Assembly (NCBI RefSeq): GCF_009730915.1
Contig: NC_052479.1
Coordinates: 1-64,000, forward strand
Direction of reading: 5' to 3'
Source: Dioscorea cayenensis subsp. rotundata
Lineage: Eukaryota; Streptophyta; Magnoliopsida; Dioscoreales; Dioscoreaceae
Length of the DNA stretch: 64,000 nt
Shown: positions 1 to 9,999 of the stretch, one piece after another
Position numbering within the stretch: position 1 is the stretch's first letter
How the letters are laid out: every line of letters starts with the position of its first letter
Translations under genes and position numbers: made by a program
The notes under the pieces: model-generated
What the model saw: only the letters and a program-made list of their open reading frames with translations
The model's database searches: none
Told to the model about the DNA's origin: nothing

Positions 1-608
1 AGACATTACCAAATTTGTCGTAGTGTTATTTGAGGGTCCATTCTCTTTTCCTGCCGAGGTTTTTGTCGATGGGTTTTTCGGGCATAGGTTTTTCAAATGA
101 GCGGTAACGCTCAGAATGTACTCGAGATAGTGTCTTCTTTGTGCATGGCCCAGGTTTTGTCACTATGGGTTTTCGCAGAGGTTTAATGAGACGCATCCTC
201 GGCACGGTCGTAAGCGTCCAAGGGAGTGTTATAAACAAATATTTTAATGGATGCTTCTCTGAGCAATCTTTAGCATAGCGTACCGGGCATTACTATAGTA
301 AATTCTAGATATCAACTGAGCGGTACATGACACGTGTTAGCCCGTGAATGTCTTATCGCATGCTATGCGTGTTGTTGCTATTCCAGCAACTAGGAGTATT
401 TTTGGACCGTCGGATCGATCGATCACCGGTCGTTCGTTCAACTCTTATAACGCCATAAATAGCACTCATTTTGTATATTTTGTGCATATAGAAAAGAGAG
501 AGAAGAAAAGAGAAATAAAGAAGAAAGAAGAAGAAATTTAGTCTTGAGGGTTTTGAGGTGTTTGGTAAATCCTTTTGACTTTCTCAGCTATCTTTTATAT
601 TTATAACA
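1..608 (+). mobile_element. 3' end of a Ty1/copia-type LTR retrotransposon with its 3' LTR
   Basis: The LTR runs from TGTTATAAAC at 227 to TTTATAACA ending at 608 (382 bp, TG..CA ends with a short inverted terminal repeat). It is preceded at 220-226 by a purine run, AAGGGAG, that serves as polypurine tract. The upstream 1-219 has the wording typical of the tail of plant copia internal regions (a TTTTGTCACTATGGGTTTT-type block just before the PPT); this is from family knowledge. A TATA-like CATAAATAG lies near 454, and a GA-rich stretch fills 480-540. The 5' part and 5' LTR lie outside the window, so the target duplication cannot be tested. No protein-coding part of pol is visible here. Confidence 0.72.
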
Positions 609-964
609 TATATTTTTAACATAGATATATATATATATATATATTTATTAATAAATATTTAGGGTTCTAATAATGGTTGTGTATATAATTAAGAATATAA
701 ATATCTTTATAATTGGGTGAGGAGAGAGAGGTGAGTATATAATAATAATAAGAATAATATAATATAATAATATGAGTGGTTGGGAAAAAGAAACACGTGA
801 CTAGAAATGAGAAAGAGGCATCTGATTGGATGAGGGCCCTTCACCCTCCGAGGGTTTTTGGTATGAACGAACATATTTGGGCAATTAAGAAAAGAGAGGA
901 AAGTTGTGAATATCGGATGGGTGCTTCCTTGCTTCTTTCTTCATTCCAAACATATTATATATAA
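609..964 (+). promoter_or_regulatory. Putative JAZ gene promoter with G-box and TATA box
   Basis: This AT-rich stretch separates the copia LTR from the JAZ transcription unit. A palindromic G-box CACGTG is at 794-799 and a TATA element TATATATAA at 956-964, which would place transcription start near 990, just before a (TTC)n-rich leader. G-boxes are the known binding sites of MYC2-type bHLH factors, which switch on JAZ genes in a feedback loop; that role here is inference. A second CACGTG (331-336) lies inside the LTR upstream. Confidence 0.5.
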
Positions 965-1124
965 GCCCTTCTTTACTTCTTCTTCTTCTTCTTCTCCTTC
1001 TTCTAGCTTCCTATTCTTCCTCTCACTTGGCAGTTGAGGGGAAAAACGAAGAGAGTGGATCTTCTGAATTCCTCTCTGAAGAACGAGGGAGAGTCAGGGT
1101 CAAGCGGAGGAGGCTAAAAATTAA

Positions 1125-3463
1125 AGAAGCTTCTCAGCAGCCGCAGCAGGACAAGCCCAAGGACCAGCCAACGCCCTGATCTTTTCTTCACCAGACACCA
1201 CCAACAACAGGTGTGCTATATGCTATTTTGCTTTTTCATGTTTTTGTGTTTTTGTGGTTTTTTTTAAATAGTTGGTTTTATGCCTAATACTATGCTCAAT
1301 CCTCTCTCTTTGCAAAATTCCCTCCGGTTCTTTATGTTTGATAAATTTGATGGATGAATAAATTCACAAGGGTCTTTAATTCAGTCAATATCTAATTCCT
1401 AGCTTTGGGATTTTGACTGTATAATTTATCAAAATTCTTGGATCTCGGAGATGTGCTCACAAAATTAAGTGTTTCTCTTCCTCCTTAGTCCTATGTGCGT
1501 GCCTATGTGTGTGGGTCTTGCTACGCTACACCACAAACACCTACTTCTTTTATTTAACGACAAAACAGTATATAAACAAGAACAAGAACAAGAATGGTTT
1601 TAAGGTTGGATAGACAACTGCCTACTTTTACAGGGCGGTGCTAGCAAGTAAATCTTGTTTGTTCTTAGATTGATGGTTTACATGAATTATAATAATCAGC
1701 TCTTACAATAACCGTCCTGATGATTCTGATTTTGATTTTGATTGAACTCTAATGGTTGATCATTTGGAGGTTGGGGAATGCGCCATCAAGCGTTGCTCCA
1801 GCGCATCAGCTCACCATCTTCTACGCTGGATCTGTCGGCGTCTTTGATGCAGTTCCGCCTGAGAAGGTAACTTTTAGCTCATACATCAAATTCATGGCTT
1901 AATTGCTTTGTTTGCTGAGTCCTGATCTGTTTACCTGCAATATATACATATATATCTTAGCAGGCACAAGCATTATGCTTCATTCTACCGCAGCCGCTGC
2001 AGCATCTGCTTCTTTGAATAGCAGGCAGTGGCCAGCAGCAGCAGCAACAGACACGGCATTCTCCTCCGATGCTGCGAATGCACCTGCTGCAGCAACAACT
2101 GCTGCTGCAACAGCTGCATCCTCCCGCCGGCTCTCCTGCAAGATGCCTGTCCTTCCAAAAGCTCATCCACTGCAGCGGGAGCCTTGTCACCACCACCACA
2201 GCTGCTTGCTACACAACTTGCAACCTCTGCAAGCTGCAAGCTGGTAAACAACCACCTTCATCAGCAGAATTTAGACATTCTAAAAGAGAGATATATTAAT
2301 ATAAAATACAAGCATGTAGTATGAATCAAAGTTAATGCTCATTTTACATGTCGTTGATCTCAAAACAACTTATCTATGGTAGAACGAGAAACTCTATTTA
2401 GAATTACACATCGATTCATATTGTGACCAGCTTGATTACATTTGTACATGCATATATATTTTTTATTTTATATATATTGGAAGTTTAAAAATAGTGGAAA
2501 ATATCTCTTTAAGTCTTTTGTAGCTTGTTTTGATCAGAGCTACCAAGCTGCAAGGGAGGAATTCACTCCAACGTTTCTTGGAGAAACGCAGAGACAGGTA
2601 TTTAATATTTAGTATTCACCATTTTCTTCCCCTATTTGTTAATTATTAGTTATTAGAATTAATTAACTGAGATTAATTTGGGAAACAAATTATGAACCAG
2701 GAAATAGTTAATTAGTGGTATAGGGTTGAGCACCCTCTTTAGAAGCTCATGTGTGTATATATAGCTATTTATATATAAATTGATTTTTATTAATAAACAT
2801 AGAAAAGAATATGTTTCCATTCCCACTGCGTCTCTGTATTTAACATGCTTATAGTTTAATGGAAATTTCAAATTTGAAATTAAGAGTTTTTAAGACACGA
2901 GAAACTTTTGCTGTTAAACAGAAAAGGGTGAGGTACAAAGATTCCTCGCTACTGTTAGAAACTTGGAGGTGAGTGGACCTAACGTGCCCCACCTACAAAG
3001 TAGGGCAACTGTTGTCGGCCATGGTTTGGGACCCCTGGGCTTCGGATCCATGGGCTTCAAAAGGCGCATGGATGGATGGATGTGGTACATCCTTTCTTTT
3101 CATGCATGATATACAAGTTGGGATTGATTGATGACCTTTCACCGACTCATCAGTCATTAACTTATTTTTATTTCTTAATCAACACAACAGTTATTCATCA
3201 TCCTCATCCAATCCTATTTTTAATATATATATAATACATCCATAAAAGGCCGAGTCAAAGAGGCTCGCTGATGGATCATTATAGGTTTGGTTTGCTTTGT
3301 ACCACCATTCTTGTTTACATCGAGGGAAGGCCAGATAGAATCCCATGAATGGTTGTTGTTGTTCTATAGCAGGTTGGTGAGCAAAGCGCCATATACTGCA
3401 ACAAAAACCACTTCAGATGGCCTGGAAGCAGCACAGCTGGAGGTCAAGTCTCAGCTCAGCTGA
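1125..3463 (+). CDS. JAZ repressor (TIFY family), probably JAZ3/TIFY6-like, frame-broken
   Basis: JAZ proteins are nuclear repressors of jasmonate signalling: the ZIM/TIFY domain recruits NINJA-TOPLESS, and the Jas motif binds MYC2 and COI1. Exons seen: leader/first coding exon ending 1210; ZIM exon about 1770-1866 (TIFYAGSVGVFDAVPPEK); a Ser/Ala-rich exon from 1964; Jas exon 2538-2597 (NSLQRFLEKRRDR); last exon 3373-3463 (LVSKAPYTATKT..., TGA 3461-3463). Splicing 1210 to about 1770 gives an open frame from 1125 into the ZIM domain, but exon 1 contains no ATG at all. A GTG at 1055-1057 sits where a start might be expected. Frame breaks: one base is missing near 1973 (AQA-IML), and extra bases occur at 2545-2546 and 2554-2556 that spoil ELP-ARR at the start of the Jas motif. 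They may be assembly errors. Identity is firm; exact protein and start are not. Confidence 0.82.
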
Positions 3464-3550
3464 GTTTCCCTATGATGCAATTAGCTGCTGTTTTTATTAT
3501 AATATATGTATCTTCACATTGATGTTTAGAGTGTAACATACACACTGCTT

Positions 3551-3651
3551 ATGTTAGACTGGGACTTCTACTAAGGACTCCTGTATTATTTATTATGTTT
3601 TGTTAGACTGGGACTTCTACTAAGGACTCCTGTATTATTTATTATGTTTGT
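3551..3651 (+). repeat. Two-copy 49 bp tandem duplication in the JAZ 3' region
   Basis: A 49-base unit beginning TTAGACTGGGACTTCTAC at 3554 is repeated directly at 3603 with almost no change. It lies about 90 bp after the JAZ stop codon, so it is probably in the 3' UTR or just past the polyadenylation site. The near identity of the two copies points to a recent slippage event or a local assembly duplication. Confidence 0.85.
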
Positions 3652-4320
3652 TAACACTCAAACAATTAGACTGGTTATGTTATCCTTCCTACCACTTAAT
3701 CATCACTTTTTGTATTGTTCTTTTTTTAACCTTTTACAATTTATCTCGCTTTCAAGAATTATGCTTAGGAGCCAGGCCAGGACTATGATGAGCAAGGAAT
3801 AATGTTTGGTTTTTCAGATGCTGTTAGCCTAAAATAAGCAAGCTTCAATGGACACATAACAAACCAAACAATTATTTACATACCAAAAAGCATCCTCCAG
3901 AAAATACGTCAAAACAAGGGCTCGTCAGCAGAAACAAAATGGTAACCTAAGCTAGGTCTGTGAAATAAATCATGAGTTTACTTTTCCCCATTAAATGAAA
4001 CATAAACAGCTCACTATGCCTACACCGTGTCTAAACCCCCATTGAATGGCAGCAAAAAGGATATGGAAAACACAAAAAGCATCCTTCAAATGATTCTCAA
4101 TACATATTCCCCAGACCTCATCTCATTCATTAATAGTATATAAGCTGGTATGTGGCAAATTATAAGCATTGCACACAGTTAACATAAAAAGAAAAAGAGA
4201 AGATGAAACAGTCATTTTGCTGGTTTTGTCTTCAAAGGTGTCCATATAAACTACTCAAACAAGGGAAAAAGTAACCTCAGAGATTCTCACAAGAACAAGC
4301 ATTTGGTAGCAAGCCTTCTG
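3652..4320. other. Convergent intergenic stretch between JAZ and FAX-like genes
   Basis: No coding exon is visible. The JAZ gene ends to the left on the + strand and the FAX-like gene ends to the right on the - strand, so this holds two facing 3' ends. The right half (about 4100-4320) is probably the 3' UTR of the FAX-like gene. Confidence 0.5.
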
Positions 4321-6589
4321 TCAGCTCATTAGGGCATGGAGACCTCGAAGAATTCCATGCAAGTAACCACCGACCATTACAAAAAGACACTAGAGACACG
4401 ACACCTGCTGGAAATATCTTCCCAGACTTCCTAAAGCGAGAACCCATAACTGCTAGAAGTGCAGCAGATAAACCTGAAAAGTAAATCAAAATTATCACGA
4501 TAATTCAAATAACACAGCAAGAGTTTAATGACTGAAGGCGCAGAACATGAGTCATAACCCTAAACCCAAAAGCTGATGCAAAAGCTGGCCTTATAGGAAG
4601 TTGAGTGTGAACATAATACAGTAGAAGGGCAGACAATCCTCCAGCAGCTAATGACTTCTGGCTGCCACTTTTGATGTATCCCATAATCCCACCGACTGTT
4701 AGGCCATTAGTTAAATCAGGTTCATACCAGATGCTAATAAAAATAACAATAATATTAATAATAATTAATCAGGTGAAGCTGTTAAATTAATCAATAATGT
4801 CACATACATTCCAAAACATATTCAACATCATCATCTGTGGGAATACAAAAGATGAAAAGATCAGTTCAAGCATATGAAGTTCTAGGAAATGGAGATTATC
4901 AATAATTTTGAAGCCCGTCAAAGTGCCACACACATATGCAATGATTTTCATTGGGAACCACTAGGTGGACACCTTTGATAATAATTGTAAAGTTGCGCAC
5001 TAATGGTTGCAGCCGCAAAGGAGTGCACAGTCACAATCTTGTACTAAAGACTACAAATTAACAGTCACAGTTCGCAACAGTTAAGACAATAGTATAACTC
5101 AAAACATAGGGGTCCTTGGCAGGTTATATTAAGCGATAGGAATGTCTGTGCTGCTAGTAGTGGTAGATACCAGTAGTGATACCACTAGTGTTAGTATTAC
5201 AGTAATGGTAGGTGCAATGGTAATAATGCAACAAGTAGTAAATTGTGTACTCTTTAAGAGAATGAGAACAAACTTACTTGAGACCTATAAGGCATAAAAT
5301 AAATTGCAGAAGGGGGAAAAAAAGAAGAAACAAGTGAAACAATACAATTTATAAACAAAAGATAAACAAGGTGGGAAGAATGGCAGCAATCAAATGAACA
5401 TCATAGAAAATATCTTGAAAAATGCAGCCTTCAGGTGAAGTAGCCATAGATTGAGCACAACAAACTTTGACCCGAAACTGGATTTGGGAACAGCAAATGA
5501 CAATTATGTAGAAAGCCTTCAAACAGTTGGGTGAGCAGAATGGCCTATATAAATCACATGCGATTTAAAAGCACAAACGCCCGATGCTATTCACCCAGTA
5601 TAAGCACTCTGACTCACCCAAAAAATTATTGCAGAACATGGTGCCCTTTCAAAGGAAACCACAGAAATTTATGATCCTTGTTTCATTGGCAGTAGTGAAG
5701 GGCCAAAATGATAGAACCTCATAGTATCTCAATCAGTTCCCCTAAAAAATCTTTATAAATAAATTCCAAAAATGCCACCCACTTCACAACCCAATCACAT
5801 CTATTGCAGGCACAAAACTATTGTCGCTAATTTTTCCTCCTGAACTAACTGCACTGTCTATCGCCGCAAATTGCAGAAGCAAGTAGCCAGTGAGTGATCC
5901 CAACTAATTTCAGCAGATAGAGAAATCTACCCAAAAAGAAAAGGAAAAGGGAAATAGTGATGCCATTCCCATGCTCATATGAACTACGCTCTGGAATGGA
6001 ATGATCACACTTCCATGAGATAAATTCAGATAAATTCAGATATATTTCGCATTTTATTGACGATTGATTTGAAAAAGGTAAGAAAACATCAAGGAAAAGC
6101 GACTAAAAGAAGAAGAGTGAAGCGAATGATTACCTCCGACAAAGGGCGGCATAGCCGAGAGTGAGCTTCTGAGACATGGACATCCCACCTCCCATCTTCT
6201 TCTCGTCTCTGTCCTCGGATCCCCTTCGCCGTTACCTTTGCTTTCGTCTTTGCCGCGACCTCCACCTCCACCGTTTCCGCTGCCACCGTCGTCCCTCCTC
6301 CTCCTCCGCTAACGTTGATATCTTTCAATTCGATCTCCTCACCGGTTAGGTCAGTCGGCGGAGCATCGGAGGAGCCGGAGAAAGCTGAGATAGATCGGGA
6401 TCGGGGTGGAGAAGAGGAGATGATGCGGAGAATGGGGACACAGGATGAAGAAGATCTGAAGGATGGAAAGCTGAGGCGAAAGGAGGAAGGGCGTCGTATA
6501 GGCAAAAGAATGGATGGCCTTGGCCTGGCCCTGGAGAGAAGGAGTGAAGACGGAGGAGATTCCAGAAGCAGGGAGGAACTGGAAGCCAT
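4321..6589 (-). CDS. Chloroplast TMEM14 / FATTY ACID EXPORT-type membrane protein, frame-broken
   Basis: This is a small four-helix membrane protein of the Tmemb_14 family; plant plastid members (FAX) move fatty acids across the inner envelope. Exon 1 (6589 to 6134) starts MASSSSLLL and encodes a Ser/Arg-rich transit peptide, an acidic/Val-rich linker and SQKLTLGYAAL. Exon 2 (4695 to 4566) gives GGIMGYIKSGSQKSLAAGG, LLLYYVHTQLP and RPAFASA. Exon 3 (4473 to 4321) gives LSAALLAVMGSRFRKSGK, FPAGVVSLVS and GGYLHGILRGLHALMS, stop TGA at 4323-4321. Glycine-rich helices typical of the family are all present. Frame breaks: between the linker and SQKLTLG (about 6190-6240), an extra A:T in 6141-6143, an extra one in 4568-4571 and another in 4381-4385. 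Removing one base from each run restores the family sequence, so assembly errors are likely. It resembles the FAX4-type sequence best, from memory only. Confidence 0.8.
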
Positions 6590-8126
6590 CTCTTTCGTGA
6601 TTTTTTTTTTTTTAAAAACTTTTTTTTTTACTTAAAAATGTGTTGTTAATTCCCCTCCATTCGATTGCCTAGCTGTTGGTACTGACCGCTACTTTACCTA
6701 CGCCCGTAGCCACACTGCCCCGCTACTAAACAACAAGGGCTTCTTTCGTAAACTCACTCGTTTTTATTTATCTATTTATTTATTGGATAGGACGAAGATG
6801 GAAATCATCATGTAAGTCGTCGTTATGTTTTTATATTTGTTAACATGTATAGCATCTACTCTATTTTTCGTTGAATATGTCAACAACTGTAAAACGAAAA
6901 TCCTGAAAACAAATTCCTATTTGTTTATATATTACGATTTTATTGTAAAAATTGTTCCATTGGATTGGATGATAAAAGGAGAAATTTCTTTTGACGATTT
7001 TATTTAATTTTATTGAATTTGACATGAGGATGGGTGTAGTGTAGATCAATTTATTTTTGTTGGTTGGTGAAAAGAATATTTAAAAATTACTGAAAAATTA
7101 TTTTTAAAAGACACTAGTAGATATAAAGTGAACCAAGTTGGCAACTGGCACGAGAGAGCTAGCTAGCTAGGGAATATAGGCTTATAATTGTGTCCGCATG
7201 CATTTGAATGCGTGCGTGCAATTATAGAGATATATCCACTGCACACAAGACGTGGTGCATCAGATCAGATGCATCCATCTTCACTCCGGTGTCACGATCA
7301 CGTTGTTTTGGCTTTTCCTCTTATCCGTTTCCTAACGGTAATCACGGACGTTATGGAGAGCAACCCCTCTGCATGCATGCCGTTGCCTGTTACTATATAT
7401 ATATATGTATATAATATTTTAAGGTTTTATCTCATTTTTTTTTGTTTAGTGACATTGTTTTGCCATACAATTATTATGTGCGGAATACTTCATATCAAAG
7501 TTGGCGTAATCGATTGGTACAGAGGAAGCATGTTTTTTGTTTTTTAGGCCAAGTGAGAGATGAACGGAGGCATGACAATTGATAAATATATTTCAAAAGC
7601 TTATAATATTGGTACCAGTATCTCAATAAATTAGGCAAGATTGATGCATGAATTTAATTTAATTTAATTTAATTTAAAAGAGAAAGGAAAATGAAATGTA
7701 TGAGCATGACAGGCCCGGGAAGGCGCAAACGGGGGGCTTCGCGGCACAAGCGGGTAACTTGCCAAGTTTAGCATGGCCAGTTTTAAATCCCAACCCCTTA
7801 ATCTTCCACCCCTATTCCCTGAATAGCTATCTATCAACCCCTCCATCCTTTTCTTCTATTTTTAATCCTCAATAATACCTCTCCCTCTTCCTATACTCAT
7901 CTCTATTTCCTTCCTTCTCCTTAATTGCTATCAATTTGCTCTTTTTCTCCATCCTCCCTGCGGCCGCTGGCTTCCTCCTGCGGCCGCCGTAACTCATGCC
8001 CTGAGGGCTGAGTTTTTAGGGAATCAACAGGAGGAGAGGAGGAGGAGGAAGAGGAGAGGAAGAAAAAGAAGGAGTGAGAGGATCTCATCTATATATATAG
8101 ATATATTATACAGAGGATCAGTGATT
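6590..8126. other. Divergent intergenic region between FAX-like and DUF1685 genes
   Basis: No conserved coding sequence is seen. It must carry both promoters. It contains a T-rich run at 6601-6630, a pentanucleotide AATTT array near 7650-7677, and two copies of a GC-rich NotI-type octamer at about 7960 and 7980 in the presumed DUF1685 leader. A purine-rich GGA repeat (8029-8075) precedes the DUF1685 start. Confidence 0.5.
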
Positions 8127-8959
8127 ATGAAGAACGAAGAGGGAGAGCTTGCAATGCTATCCTCAGAGAGCGATATAGAGGTGGAGGAAGAACTGCCGGA
8201 GATCTTGGAGGAGGAACCAACACCCCCGAAGCCCGGCGGCCACCATCATTGGAATGCCTCTCTCAGGAAACAGCAGCAGTAGGGAAGAGGTTGCTGATGA
8301 AGCAGCTGTCAATGAGGGAGACCTCAGGGAGGCCAAGTGGGAGAAGCGAAGGCGCCAGATATTGCAGAGGAGGAAGATGATGGTTATGATGGAGGAAGTT
8401 CATGAAGCTGACTCGAAGTCGTCATGGATAGGGACGGAGGGGCACGCCAAGCTCCGAAGCCTCACGGACGAGGACCTGGACGAGCTGAGAGGCTCCATCG
8501 AACTGGGCTTCGGGTTTGAAGAGGGAGAACAGTGGGCACAGTCTCTGCGACACTCTTCCGGCCCTAGATCTCTACTTCGCAGTCAACAGGCAGTTTTTCC
8601 GACTCAAGCTCCAGTATTCACCAAGCCCCACCGCCACCTCCTCGTCTTCCACTCTGTGGCACGCCCAGCCCAAGAAGCCCCCAGCACCGCCACTCCACCT
8701 CCTCTGATTCTTGGACAATCTTCAGCCCCGGTTCGTGCATTTGCATGAATGCATGCATGCATTCCCTCACGCACACACTACAGCTAACAATGGCGTGCAC
8801 ATATAATATGACGATGATGATTATTATTATTATTATTATTATAATTGTTATTTTTATTACTTTCAAACAGGGGATAATCCGCAGCACGTGAAGACCAAAC
8901 TGAGGCACTGGGCACAGGCGGTGGCTTGCTCCGTTAGGCAATGCAGGCATTCCAGCTGA
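8127..8959 (+). CDS. DUF1685 family protein, frame-broken
   Basis: This plant-only family of unknown biochemical role is recognised by LTDEDLDELRGSIELGFGF, then LCDTLPALDLYFAVNRQF, then a C-terminal block here in exon 2 (8871-8959: GDNPQHVKTKLRHWAQAVAC, ending CRHSS, TGA 8957-8959). Exon 1 runs from ATG 8127 to the donor after 8730 and ends SDSWTIFSP, which joins exon 2 in frame. Exon 1 changes frame several times: MKNEEGELAMLSSESDIEVE (frame of 8127), a Lys/Met-rich piece near 8291-8330, REAKWEKRRRQILQ through LGFGF (frame of 8254), LCDTLPALDL (frame of 8516), then the last frame. Each step fits a single-base indel. It is either an old pseudogene or, more likely given its neighbours, an intact gene with uncorrected sequence. 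An ATG at 8254 could be a later start. Confidence 0.72.
8818..8851 (+). repeat. (TTA)n microsatellite in the DUF1685 intron
   Basis: A run of TTA units, slightly degenerate at the ends, makes up a large part of the short intron 8731-8870. Confidence 0.9.
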
Positions 8960-9999
8960 TCCCCTTTAACACCCTGTCCCATTGTGACATCACTGACATG
9001 CAAACCGATATTAACTAATGCCCATTTAACTTGCTTTTCGGCCCCACTCTTACTCATGTCTATCTGTATGTAAATAGTCACATCATCCTACATTTTCACA
9101 AGTTTTCTATCCGTTCCCTTTTCTCTTCTTCTTCTTCTTCTTCTTCTTCTTCTTCTTTGTCCGTGGTCAAGTAAGAGGTTAATAACGAGAGCCAGAGTGA
9201 GTCATATCCGTTGTCTACGATTAAGAAGAATGGAGGCCATGCCATGTCATGTCATATGGGGAGGAACCAGTTTTGGGTTTTGGTAGGCAGTCTGATGGTT
9301 ATTAATGCTCATCTGCAGCAGCAGCAGCTTGTGTTGGGACTAGTCTTCTTTGTCCGTCTTGTTTGACATCAATGCAGATATGTTCTTCTCTTGTCTTGTT
9401 TGCTATTCTTTTTCTTTTTATTTTGCGGCCTTCCATTGATTTTTAATTAGCTTGTATTAAGGAACGCGCTCCTGTACTAAAACATCCTTCAAAGGTTTAA
9501 TCTCCGGTTATGATGTTTTAGCTCAAGTCTTCAAGGATAACTGAAACAATATCACCGCAAGTGCAGCAGGATCAGCGTGGATTATTTTCTGTTTTGTATT
9601 ATTATTCTCAAAAGAACAAAAAAAAAAAAAAAAATTGCCAGGATCCATTTCACACAATGAGCAAATAATTTTATAGTTGTGAAAAAAATCAAGAGAATAT
9701 AATAATGATGATGCATCCAAAGCTAAAGCAATGCAAATCACAATCTCATCAGCCACATCTTTTATGTATGATCAATGAGAATGCCGCTTGAATAAATTGG
9801 CTGAATCTTCTCAAAACATGAAGTTCAACTCGGAAACCCTTCCCTCAAACACAACCAAGTGCATTCTCTGTGGTCAAGATATTATTGTCGCAAAAGCTCC
9901 CTGTGTGATCCCTTTCTGTGGAATATACAGCTTATATACAAGGTGGCAACCCTCCTCTCAGCTAATGCTTACACATACTCCTGCTTGACTGACAGCATC
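8960..9999. other. Convergent intergenic stretch
   Basis: No coding exon recognised. It contains a (CTT)n microsatellite at about 9127-9156 and an A-run at 9619-9635. The DUF1685 gene ends to the left and the DUF547 gene ends to the right. Confidence 0.5.

Noticed and set aside
1957-2324. Several overlapping Ser/Ala/Cys/Gln-rich reading frames on both strands
   Set aside because: They are shadows of one JAZ exon made of GCA/GCT/CAG-like triplets; only the frame continuing the ZIM domain is meaningful.
8618-8950. 110-codon minus-strand frame with a poly-Ile segment
   Set aside because: It is the antisense of the DUF1685 gene plus the (TTA)n intron microsatellite.
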